A stretch of 53,886 bases of DNA. Origin: Tissierellia bacterium. GTDB lineage: Bacteria; Bacillota; Clostridia; Tissierellales; Sedimentibacteraceae. A model generated the notes under the pieces. The model did no database searches, was not told the DNA's origin, and saw only the letters and a program-made list of their open reading frames with translations. Below, piece by piece: positions 46,401-53,569 of the stretch. The DNA lies in assembly GCA_028709465.1 (NCBI GenBank), contig JAQVWY010000011.1, positions 1 to 53,886 on the forward strand, written 5' to 3'. The stretch's first letter is position 1; each line of letters begins with the position of its first letter. The position numbers and the translations under genes are program-made.

Positions 46401-47879
46401 TCGTTCAAAATCTTCTTCTTCATTTTCAAAGCTTTTTATTAATGTAGCCAGCTCTGTACGCTTTTCGATACTTTTATTTTGTTCCTTAATTAATTTATCA
46501 TTTAATGATTTACAGTATACTTTTTCATGATTTAAGCTTTTTAACTTTTCATTTATATTTTTAAGTTGTTCATTTAAGAAATTGAATTTTTTCTCATAAT
46601 AAATTTTTAAACTATAACCTAAGTCATTTCTTAAAGGAGCTTTTTCTAATTCAGTTTTATTTATATTGTCCAGAATACTTTCAAGCTCCCTTAACTTTTT
46701 AAGTTTATCTTTATAATCATCATTAATTTCTGCACATTCATAAATATGAAGTAATCTTTCTATATTTATTTTTTTGCTTTCTAATTTGCATTGTTCCTCA
46801 AAAAGCTCGTTAATCAAATTGTTAGCTTTATCAAGTTCATCATCTTTTTCATACCATTCTTTTGATATTTCTTGGTATTTTAAATTATTTACTTTTGTTT
46901 TTAATTCATCAATCTTATTGTTAAGCTCATTAATTTCAGTTTCAATTTTAATATTTAAGTTACTTAAATAATTAATAAAGTTTGCTATTAAATTTTTCTG
47001 TTTTTCTAGTTTTATTTCACTCTTATTCAAATTTGTTGACTCTTCAATTAAAGAATTTAAATTCTCACAAAATAACTCAATGGTATCTTTTTTCTCTATT
47101 TTTGATTGTATTTCTCTGTATGCAAAAATATATTTCTTAACTATATCTCTAAAATTCACTATCTTATTTCCATTTTTATTTAATTTTTCTTCAACTGTTG
47201 ATAAAAACCACTTTTCAACTAAACCTTCTTCATTTTTTGCATCGCTAAAAAGTTCTGAAAGTCCAGATTCTTTCAAATTAATCTTATGGATTATATCCCA
47301 TTCTTTGTTGTTTATTTTATATTCTTTTAACCTTTGAAAATATTTTTTAGATTGTTCATATATACTCATATTGTATATATCAAGAGGGTCTTTTAATGAT
47401 TTTCGTGCATCTTCTAACTCTGTTTTAAAAGTTTGGTAACCTTTTATAGATTTTTTTCTATCTTTTTTTGTTTCAATAATAGGTATATTATAAATATCAT
47501 ATTTACTTTTCTTGCTGTAATGATGAATAAATGTATATATATCAAGCTCATCTGTTGAATCCTCATCTGAAGATGATAATTTTTTTCTTATTACCATACC
47601 AACCAGTAAAAACCCACCACCATCATCTAATTGCCATTCTGTTAAAAGGTAAGTAGGATTAGTATTGAAATATGAATTAAATTTTCTGTCTTTTAAATCT
47701 CTATTTCTTTTAGAAACAAAAGGTGCCATCATCATTTGCACTAATACTGTCTTTCCCCCACCATTTCTAAGGCTCATTAAAGTACTTTCAGAAGCAAAAT
47801 CAAAAGTTTCATCATCTATTTTAATTGTATTATTGTTATAATTAAGATTTATAATTCTAATGGCATTTATTCTACTCAT
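43488..47879 (-). CDS. jetC: Wadjet JetC: SMC/MukB-like ATPase
   Basis: 1463 aa. Motor of the Wadjet anti-plasmid complex, which extrudes loops on small circular DNA so that the nuclease JetD can cut it. Walker A is RNGGGKTVLV (N39-T44); the ABC signature is NSGGEGFLS (about 1330-1336); Walker B is KVLVMDNPF, with Asp1370 followed by Asn instead of the usual Glu. The 1200 residues between are mostly Lys/Glu/Asn-rich coiled coil with a hinge-like break in the middle (about 640-740). Starts overlapping the jetB stop by 8 bases. Together with JetA, JetB and JetD this is a full SMC complex. The family in general is a defence system by established experiments; activity here is inferred. Confidence 0.9.
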   Translation of the reverse strand: MSRINAIRIINLNYNNNTIKIDDETFDFASESTLMSLRNGGGKTVLVQMMMAPFVSKRNRDLKDRKFNSYFNTNPTYLLTEWQLDDGGGFLLVGMVIRKKLSSSDEDSTDELDIYTFIHHYSKKSKYDIYNIPIIETKKDRKKSIKGYQTFKTELEDARKSLKDPLDIYNMSIYEQSKKYFQRLKEYKINNKEWDIIHKINLKESGLSELFSDAKNEEGLVEKWFLSTVEEKLNKNGNKIVNFRDIVKKYIFAYREIQSKIEKKDTIELFCENLNSLIEESTNLNKSEIKLEKQKNLIANFINYLSNLNIKIETEINELNNKIDELKTKVNNLKYQEISKEWYEKDDELDKANNLINELFEEQCKLESKKINIERLLHIYECAEINDDYKDKLKKLRELESILDNINKTELEKAPLRNDLGYSLKIYYEKKFNFLNEQLKNINEKLKSLNHEKVYCKSLNDKLIKEQNKSIEKRTELATLIKSFENEEEDFERRTKILLSKNLLGMYEDGFLETIENNINNIIIKVKSKKIDLEKENEVKTDLIESKNNEQQELISTQGQLNNLLDNLVKEKIKYDEEIDLRRNVIRILNMSEEDVYKKDLIISNLHNKIDSLINKGDDLVIEKSIVENEKTKLERGIFTEVPFKLKEKLDELDIEFLYGMDWINKNKRSRKENEELIKNNPILPYSLIISEDDINIIQKSNIDEFVSNPIPIIKRSSIDKEIQSINNLLKFNDILFYISFDKRLVNKEDLNNILNERAAEITKINEKIALNAENRKDYEEKLYKIRGTVVEEKLYKEISKKIEDTRKDINELNEKIIKNKSIIKHAKIIISKNSENVNLYFEELSKLNKSMEYFIDLKNNYNKYLTNRELLNSEEKRYKEIVERIIENNGKLEKLTLDLDEEKEHLIQSKNNIINVEKELINYNQFKEGNIINRDYEVIKSEFDSLTSKITNDRVFAEKMKNEADIEFKEIQNKLLEKIEEYQLEESDFNGINYDSFKHKEIKNKYKYTNELLNKQNKEIHEEEIKRKEIEVNKKNIINKIKEKFNVDYPKEKDLIMDINFNNEIKLNVQEKEQLEKIFKSKEYERSLVNRNIDRLDQFRDFYLTKELSINVTIDSIETYKNEIVKTLNSFEAEVHKNRTNMIDVFDKIYTNIKFKSESMCNSSLETIRDCMNYTNSLLEQLNIVLLSCQTLIEKLQVDIDFIYKDEEEVITILFDYIKDVHDNLGMIDDNSSVNIEGKSIKMLKIKLPDWDLNKERYKNNLKFIIDKLRDESLRKLSENEAVEEIISKNISINYLYNNVVGISNIEIKLYKIEETRQSEISWNNVSTNSGGEGFLSAFVILSSLLTYMRKDETDIFSNNKDSKVLVMDNPFAQTNAVHLLKPLMSIADKSNTQLICFSGLGGDSIYNRFDNIYVLDTVQSRLKPNQQYLRQTHEKGENYVSNLHSSRFKIEELSVDQITLF

Positions 47880-48588
47880 CTGTATCTTCTCCTAATGCTT
47901 TTAATACACGATTATAATTATTTTTATTTAACAAGTTCCAATCCATAAAATTATCAAGCTTTTTTGTAGTGTAAATTTTATCTTCTTCATCTAAATAATT
48001 GATTAGCCCCTGTGTTTCTAAAAATTTAAGAATATTTATAATAAATCCTTCTTTAGTAGTTTTCTGCATTGTAATTTTGTCAGTACTTCTAAGGGCTTCC
48101 CAACGTTCAACAATATTTGAATAAGCAATACCACTTTCATTTTCAAAGCTTTCATCTTTCGATTTTTCCAAGCCTTCTTTTAATTTTTCAGAAACAATAT
48201 TTTGAAGTTCCCAACCTTTTAGAAATTCTCTATTCTTACTTGTTCTGCCCTGGGAGCTGTAAAAAACAACTAGTAAAGTCAATATTACAAATTGAGATAA
48301 ATAATAGTCTTTATCATTTGAGTTTGATTTACATAATAGTTTTTTTAGCTCACCTTTTGAATAACCTAAAAAATCATTAGTAACATCGGGTATCAAATAA
48401 ATTACTCGGTTATATGTTTCCACTGAACATTTATATAAAGAGCCCTGGTTTTTTACAATACTCATAATATTTTCACTTTCAGAATATTTCTTAAAAAGTT
48501 CTCTTTCTCTTTCTTCCGATATTTGTCCATTTTCTAAAAGATAATACATTATTTCAGAACTATCTTTAATTTCATCCATTGTATACAT
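47872..48588 (-). CDS. jetB: Wadjet JetB: MukE-like winged-helix subunit (DUF6063-like)
   Basis: 238 aa. The position between the kleisin-like jetA and the ATPase jetC, length and mostly helical, winged-helix-like sequence fit the MukE/JetB component, which bridges kleisin and SMC heads. Few fixed motifs are known; recognised mainly by neighbours and by the DUF6063-like pattern (MYTMDEIKDSSEIMYYLLEN start). SD AGGGTGA before ATG, 12 bases after jetA. Confidence 0.82.
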   Translation of the reverse strand: MYTMDEIKDSSEIMYYLLENGQISEERERELFKKYSESENIMSIVKNQGSLYKCSVETYNRVIYLIPDVTNDFLGYSKGELKKLLCKSNSNDKDYYLSQFVILTLLVVFYSSQGRTSKNREFLKGWELQNIVSEKLKEGLEKSKDESFENESGIAYSNIVERWEALRSTDKITMQKTTKEGFIINILKFLETQGLINYLDEEDKIYTTKKLDNFMDWNLLNKNNYNRVLKALGEDTDE

Positions 48589-48600
48589 AAAATCACCCTA

Positions 48601-50217
48601 TCATTCAATTATAAATTTTAAATCTGAGCAAAGAACTGTTTTAACAAAACCATTTTCACTTTTTAATTCATTAAAACTTACTTTTTCTAAATCTTCACAT
48701 TTATTTACTTTTATATATTTTATTTTAGAAAGATATTTATTTTCTTCTATTATTTTTAAAATTATTTCATTTAGTTGAAAATCACTACTTTTGTTAAAAG
48801 AAACGATGCTTTCCATCTCATCTATTAATTCTTTTACATTAATAATCTTACTTTTTAAAAATTCTATGATTACTTCTCTAAATACTTCAATTGTGGGAAT
48901 TAGATCATTTAATTTTTCCTTATTATTTGTCAGTTCTTCTCTTATTTGCGATAATGTAATTTCCCTATGTTCTACTACAATATTTATTATAGTTTCAACA
49001 CATTTTTCATAATTTAGAATCTTGCGCTTTAATTCTTCTTCTTTTTTGCGATTAAATTCTTCATCATCAATAACTATAATTTCATCTTCCTCATTATTTA
49101 AGTTTTTAATAGCCTTCTGATATTGGATAGATTTATTTATATTGTAATATTTATTTAATTTAGGCTTAAAAAGTGGAGAAAAAAATAAATTCATATCTTC
49201 AAGATTTGTAACATCATTTAAGATTTTATCATAAATTTCTGTGTTAATATTTATTCTTTTGATTAAAACCATTTTTGCCATTTCTTCCAGTTCAGTAGAA
49301 TAAATATTTTTAAAATCAAAATGGTGATTTAATAGCTTCTGCTGTTCTTCCATAGACTGGGATAAATATGTATTTATAGTTTTAAGAGAATTTAAATTAT
49401 CTAACTCCTTAGAATCTAATTCTTCAAAATCACTTAATTCAATATTGTTTTCCTGTATTTCATCAATACGTAGTTGAACTAATTCCTTATACTGTCCAAA
49501 TTTTTCCCTCGTATCACTTAAAGAATTAAAATTATTGTTCAATATATTTTTATATTCTTCTATAGTATAGCTAAGTGGATTGTTTTTTATTTTATCTATA
49601 GCATTGTTTATATTTTGAATTTGCATTCTTATTAAGTTAAATATTGTTTTTACTTCATCGACAGCTTTATCGTAACTTGCTTTTTCTAAATGAAGTTTAA
49701 ATATCATTTCATGAATTGTAAGGCGCATATTATTGTCTATTTCTAATGTTGACAACAAAAGGTTGTACCCATCGTCAGTAAGATAATATGAAGTTCTTCT
49801 TTGCTCATTAACTTCTTCTATTTTATTAGAAACATAACGTATATTAATTTCATTATAAATTGAGTTTTCATAATCAAACCCATTTATATACATTGCCTCA
49901 CCGTTGTTGCATAGAATAGTATTTACAATAAAATCGCTTAATTCTATACATTCATCATTACTTATTGGTTTTTTAAAATTATTAGACATAATATCATCTA
50001 GAAATAAAGATATATCATAAATTGTACATATTTCTTCTTTTAAAGATTGTTCCATAATAAATAATAATACTGAAAAAATCAAATTTAGACTGTCTAATTG
50101 ATTTGTAAAACCATAATTAGTCCATGATGTTTTAGAAATTGTATTTTTACATAGAAGCACAAAGTATCCTATTTTTTTCATTCGAATATCAAAATCTTTT
50201 AGAAAATCATATTTCAT
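48601..50217 (-). CDS. jetA: Wadjet JetA: MukF-like kleisin (DUF5716-like)
   Basis: 538 aa from the ATG at 50217, which has GGAGAA 6 bases upstream; an ATG six codons earlier has no SD. The N-terminal third has winged-helix features with the conserved YYLTDDGYNLLLSTLE segment; a long coiled-coil centre (about 175-330) and a C-terminal helical domain follow. This is the kleisin that closes the SMC ring. It overlaps the end of jetD by 11 bases, indicating translational coupling and a single jetD-jetA-jetB-jetC transcript. Confidence 0.85.
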   Translation of the reverse strand: MKYDFLKDFDIRMKKIGYFVLLCKNTISKTSWTNYGFTNQLDSLNLIFSVLLFIMEQSLKEEICTIYDISLFLDDIMSNNFKKPISNDECIELSDFIVNTILCNNGEAMYINGFDYENSIYNEINIRYVSNKIEEVNEQRRTSYYLTDDGYNLLLSTLEIDNNMRLTIHEMIFKLHLEKASYDKAVDEVKTIFNLIRMQIQNINNAIDKIKNNPLSYTIEEYKNILNNNFNSLSDTREKFGQYKELVQLRIDEIQENNIELSDFEELDSKELDNLNSLKTINTYLSQSMEEQQKLLNHHFDFKNIYSTELEEMAKMVLIKRININTEIYDKILNDVTNLEDMNLFFSPLFKPKLNKYYNINKSIQYQKAIKNLNNEEDEIIVIDDEEFNRKKEEELKRKILNYEKCVETIINIVVEHREITLSQIREELTNNKEKLNDLIPTIEVFREVIIEFLKSKIINVKELIDEMESIVSFNKSSDFQLNEIILKIIEENKYLSKIKYIKVNKCEDLEKVSFNELKSENGFVKTVLCSDLKFIIE

Positions 50218-51235
50218 TAAACTTCTCCAAATCATTTATATTAATAATTTCTTGTGGTATGTATTTACCAGAAGTTAGTATATTTAAAATTATATTACTA
50301 TACTTTTCATTAAAATTACTTAAGAATATATCTTTAATATTTTTATTTTGCATTTCTTTAGATTTCGGAAGCAATAAGTTATTTGAATTACACTTGTCTA
50401 TCATGAAAATATAAGCATCTATAAATAGTTTAATTTCTATATTTTCTTTAAATACATCAAATAATCCTTCGTATATAAGAATACCTTCATAATCTAAATC
50501 ACCAAAATATAAGATATTATTTTCATTATTAAAAAAATATGGCTCTGCCCATTGTTTAAAATCATTAAAAGATCTGTAAATTTTTTTGCCACTACCATAA
50601 ATAATAGTATAAATATTTTGCCCTAGTATATTGTTACTTTTATTATCTATTAAATATTTTCTAAATGTATAGAAAGTATCTTTATTTTCAACTATCAAAA
50701 TATTTTGTGGTTCATTTTTGTTTAATGAATAATAAGATAATGGTTCAGAAGTTTCATAAATATTTAAAAATGATAATTTAAACCCAAGATTTTTAAGGAT
50801 TTTTTCTCCTTTTCCTTCAGAAAGGAACTTTTCTTTCTGCCATATTTCAAAACTACGTTCATTTTTGGATATTGGTTTGTTTAATTTATTAATATTCTTA
50901 TTTAAAAATTTACTAAAACTCAATATATAGCTTCTATCATTTTCATACTTGTCCAGATTTTTAAGATAATAACCTGTATTTATTAAAGGATTTAATTCAT
51001 AATTAATTTCATTTTTATATTTACAATAGTCTTTGTCCTCTTTTAAAATAAAATATTTATTATATAACGCAGGCTTCATACCATTTGTCTTACTTGATTT
51101 AATAGGCTTAATTATTTTATTATCAATTAAATAACAAATAAGATTATTTAATTCTCCATATTCTTTAATATTATAAAAACTTTTTATTTCACTTAATTCT
51201 ATTTTTTTAACATTTAATGTTCTTAAATCCTTCAT
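50207..51235 (-). CDS. jetD: Wadjet JetD: Toprim-domain nuclease
   Basis: 342 aa. The C-terminal half holds a Toprim (topoisomerase-primase/DUF2220) domain: Glu183 in ILIVENKDTF and the DxD pair Asp246/Asp248 in YFGDLDYEG, the metal-binding set of this nuclease. An N-terminal winged-helix/arm region (about 1-120) makes contact with the rest. PQEIININDLEKF at the end is family-like. JetD cleaves DNA once the SMC motor has stalled on a small circle. First gene of the operon here, whereas the original jetABCD has it last. SD AGGAG. Confidence 0.88.
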   Translation of the reverse strand: MKDLRTLNVKKIELSEIKSFYNIKEYGELNNLICYLIDNKIIKPIKSSKTNGMKPALYNKYFILKEDKDYCKYKNEINYELNPLINTGYYLKNLDKYENDRSYILSFSKFLNKNINKLNKPISKNERSFEIWQKEKFLSEGKGEKILKNLGFKLSFLNIYETSEPLSYYSLNKNEPQNILIVENKDTFYTFRKYLIDNKSNNILGQNIYTIIYGSGKKIYRSFNDFKQWAEPYFFNNENNILYFGDLDYEGILIYEGLFDVFKENIEIKLFIDAYIFMIDKCNSNNLLLPKSKEMQNKNIKDIFLSNFNEKYSNIILNILTSGKYIPQEIININDLEKFNEI

Positions 51236-51264
51236 TAAAAACTCCTAAATATATATTTTAATAT

Positions 51265-51293
51265 ATTTTACCAAAACGAGTATAATTATTCAA
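51265..51293 (-). promoter_or_regulatory. Predicted sigma-A promoter of the Wadjet operon
   Basis: Minus strand TTGAAT, 17-base spacer, TAAAAT, 30 bases before the jetD start. No operator is obvious, suggesting constitutive expression. Confidence 0.6.
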
Positions 51294-51340
51294 TAAATTT
51301 TAATTATTACTTAAACTCATTTACAGCAATAAAAATAACA

Positions 51341-51389
51341 ATCGGGTAGGAGATAAATAAATTAATTATTTACCTCCTACCCGATTATA
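51341..51389. terminator. Strong hairpin upstream of the Wadjet operon
   Basis: AATCGGGTAGGAG and CTCCTACCCGATT plus AT pairs give a stem of about 20 bp with a short loop. On the minus strand it is followed by TTATTTTTATT. It would stop transcription coming from the accessory genes to the right, insulating jetD. Confidence 0.7.
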
Positions 51390-51394
51390 TAATA

Positions 51395-51660
51395 AATTCT
51401 CTTCATTGAATAGTATTATTGCTAGAATTAAAATATATTCCTCAATTGAAATATTAAATTGCACCCCTATCATTACTCAAATTATCCAATACATCATCAG
51501 AATTATACTCTCGACGTAGCTCGAGAGAACAGAATGAATGTCATTTGAGTGTGTCCGTTCTCGGGAACATATCTACAGCGTTTTTGGTACAATCGGTAGG
51601 CGGAAACATATCCACCCTCGCTCGTATTGTTTATGAAAAGGGCACTTAACTAGGAGCGAC
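51395..51660. other. Intergenic stretch with higher GC and a possible gene or repeat remnant
   Basis: No intact gene. It holds a small hairpin (CTCTCGA-CGTAGC-TCGAGAG, about 51511-51530) and two near-identical blocks, GGAACATATCTAC and GGAAACATATCCAC, about 40 bases apart. Short open segments in several frames without start signals suggest decayed coding or mobile DNA, not identified. Confidence 0.4.
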
Positions 51661-51661
51661 C

Positions 51662-52561
51662 TCAATCATAAGCATTGATATAATTAATGTCTTTTTTCTT
51701 TATTGGAATCCAGATTTCGCTTCGATACTTTGGATTTCCAGTGTCTGGACTCTCGTTCCACAAAATTTCAGGGCCTTCAACTGCCTCATACCCTGAAGAT
51801 GAAAACCACTCTGAGTATATTCTGCCCCACACATTTTGAAGTGTTTTCGGGAATGGTCCAATGGATTCGAAAACTGCCCAGGTACTGGTTTCTATTTTCA
51901 ATACATCAAATTCTGCTGTTTCATCACTTGAAGTTGCTACGCCGATGTAATGATCCAGCTCACCCTTTCCTTCCATTCTTCCTTCCGAGAAGTTAGTAGA
52001 TGCACTAATAATCCCTGTTGGTTCTACATTTGAAAGTGCTTTTAATTCTTTAATAGCCTCAGGGGTTAAAAGTTCAGTCATTTTTGCAATCTCTGGATTG
52101 ACACCTTCAAAAATAATTGGAACTCTCTTCTTAAATCCTACTAACTTAAAAGGTCCTTTCTCAACAATACGATAGTTCATTTCGCATCCTCCTTTAATTG
52201 TTAATTGAAAGGTCATTCTAGGATACGCTTTTAATTGTGCATTCTCACTCCTTGCTTCAGAAGGGAGAATGCCGTGCATAGAATGAAAAGCACGGGAAAA
52301 TGAATCAGCTGAATTATAGCCATATTTGACAGCTACATCAATTATTCTCAAATCCCAATCTTTCAAATCAAGTGCAGCCAGCGTTAGTCTTCTTCTCCGA
52401 ATATATTCTGATAAGCTTATGCCTGATAAAAAAGAAAACATACGTTTAAAATGATATTCTGAACAGTAGGCAATTTTAGAAATTTCACTATAATCGATAT
52501 CCTCAGTTAAGTGCTCTTCAATGTATACCATTGTATTATTCATATTACTTAAAGAATCCAT
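51662..52561 (-). CDS. AraC-family regulator with GyrI-like effector domain
   Basis: 299 aa from the ATG with AAAGGAGG 8 bases upstream; a longer frame starting 11 codons earlier is rejected. Two AraC helix-turn-helix motifs at about 1-110 ([34 protein letters not shown]), then a GyrI-like/SOUL-type small-molecule-binding domain at about 130-295 ([25 protein letters not shown]). MerR/AraC regulators of this build (Rob, BmrR-like) sense drugs or hydrophobic compounds. It follows the Vat-like acetyltransferase gene on the same strand. Base use is more GC-rich than in the core genes, pointing to transfer. Confidence 0.9.
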   Translation of the reverse strand: MDSLSNMNNTMVYIEEHLTEDIDYSEISKIAYCSEYHFKRMFSFLSGISLSEYIRRRRLTLAALDLKDWDLRIIDVAVKYGYNSADSFSRAFHSMHGILPSEARSENAQLKAYPRMTFQLTIKGGCEMNYRIVEKGPFKLVGFKKRVPIIFEGVNPEIAKMTELLTPEAIKELKALSNVEPTGIISASTNFSEGRMEGKGELDHYIGVATSSDETAEFDVLKIETSTWAVFESIGPFPKTLQNVWGRIYSEWFSSSGYEAVEGPEILWNESPDTGNPKYRSEIWIPIKKKDINYINAYD

Positions 52562-52697
52562 CAAACGACCTCCTTTCATCATCAATATTATCAAAAGATG
52601 TAATTATCCATCCGACAATCCGTGCACAATATAATCGACTACCTACGATTCTCTATCCACTTTTGTGTCATATCCCTATTTATCGACTATCACGTGT

Positions 52698-53306
52698 TCA
52701 GTCGTTAATTGCCTCAATGCCGAGCCGTTTAAGTTCTTCAAGGTGATCCCGCATCTTCTGAAGTTCTTCTTGGGAGTGTCCCTCCCAGTCTAATACTTCG
52801 CCAACTACTCTCAGTGCTGGATTCCCACCATATATTGAATAGTGTCCAACACTTTTTACTACTGTTGAATTAGCAGCAATAATCGCACCATCACCAATTT
52901 TAACACCTGGCATAATGGTTACATTTTGACCTATCCAGACATCATTACCAATCACAGTATCTCCCTTAAAAGGTAGTTGTTCTAATGTTGGAGTAACCTT
53001 CTCCCAACCACTCCCAAAGATATTAAAAGGATATGTTGTAATACCGTTCATCCTATGGTTTGCTCCGTTCATGATAAACTTAACGCCCTCTGCAATCGCA
53101 CAGAACTTGCCTATTATCAGTTTATCTCCTAGAAATTCGTAATGGTATTCTATGCTATCATAAAAATTTTCTGGAGATTTTTTATTATCACTATAATAAG
53201 TGTAATCTCCAATCTCTACATTTGGTCGCTTAGGCAAATTACTTATATAACAAACTGTTTTTATATTTTCATTTGGATATAGTTTTTTCTTATCTGGTCC
53301 TATCAT
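52698..53306 (-). CDS. Xenobiotic acetyltransferase of the Vat/CatB hexapeptide family
   Basis: 202 aa left-handed beta-helix enzyme. The catalytic His84 is in [25 protein letters not shown] and [20 protein letters not shown] are hexapeptide turns as in streptogramin A (Vat) and CatB chloramphenicol acetyltransferases. Identity cannot be fixed between these. After NPALRVV (about 168) the usual family ending (a WW-containing helix) is missing and is replaced by a Glu/Lys-rich helix, so the C-terminus may be recombined. SD GAGAGG; it begins inside the DUF1413 gene, overlapping by 17 bases. Confidence 0.85.
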   Translation of the reverse strand: MIGPDKKKLYPNENIKTVCYISNLPKRPNVEIGDYTYYSDNKKSPENFYDSIEYHYEFLGDKLIIGKFCAIAEGVKFIMNGANHRMNGITTYPFNIFGSGWEKVTPTLEQLPFKGDTVIGNDVWIGQNVTIMPGVKIGDGAIIAANSTVVKSVGHYSIYGGNPALRVVGEVLDWEGHSQEELQKMRDHLEELKRLGIEAIND

Positions 53307-53493
53307 AGAATAACCTCTCTTTCATTTTGCTAACCCGGTTAAGAAATAAAGTTCCAAGCAGAAGCCAATCCTTTCTTGGTATCCTGTTCCATACGTAACC
53401 CTTGAACAAACCCTTAACAAGAAAGACTTCACCTTCATTCAAATTTTCTGTTTCTCTGATAGCTTCTTCTAGTAACTCGTTAATATCAATCAC
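53290..53493 (-). CDS. DUF1413 family protein
   Basis: 67 aa with a GTG start. The core [19 protein letters not shown] and [11 protein letters not shown] is the DUF1413 signature found in many Firmicutes, usually as a very small protein with another gene or as part of a longer one. Its function is unknown. First gene after the promoter at 53541-53569; the Vat-like gene starts within its last codons. The SD is weak. Confidence 0.8.
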   Translation of the reverse strand: MIDINELLEEAIRETENLNEGEVFLVKGLFKGYVWNRIPRKDWLLLGTLFLNRVSKMKERLFYDRTR

Positions 53494-53519
53494 GTTGTAC
53501 TCTCATTATCAATAGCAAT

Positions 53520-53537
53520 ATCAACAGCATTGTTGAT
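53520..53537. promoter_or_regulatory. Palindromic operator at the start point of the DUF1413-acetyltransferase operon
   Basis: ATCAACAGCATTGTTGAT: a perfect 7-bp dyad with a 4-base centre, placed directly after the -10 box, where a TetR/MarR-class repressor would block transcription. The cognate regulator is not seen upstream; the AraC gene downstream is one candidate but prefers direct repeats. Confidence 0.55.
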
Positions 53538-53540
53538 AAG

Positions 53541-53569
53541 ATTATATATACATTACCAACTTTAGTCAA
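53541..53569 (-). promoter_or_regulatory. Strong sigma-A promoter of the DUF1413-acetyltransferase operon
   Basis: Minus strand TTGACT, 17-base spacer, TATAAT: near-consensus. Ends 48 bases before the GTG start. Confidence 0.75.

Noticed and set aside
46087..46530. 147-aa plus-strand open frame inside jetC
   Set aside because: Antisense shadow of a Lys/Glu/Asn-rich coiled coil; Ser/Leu/Phe composition typical of such shadows.
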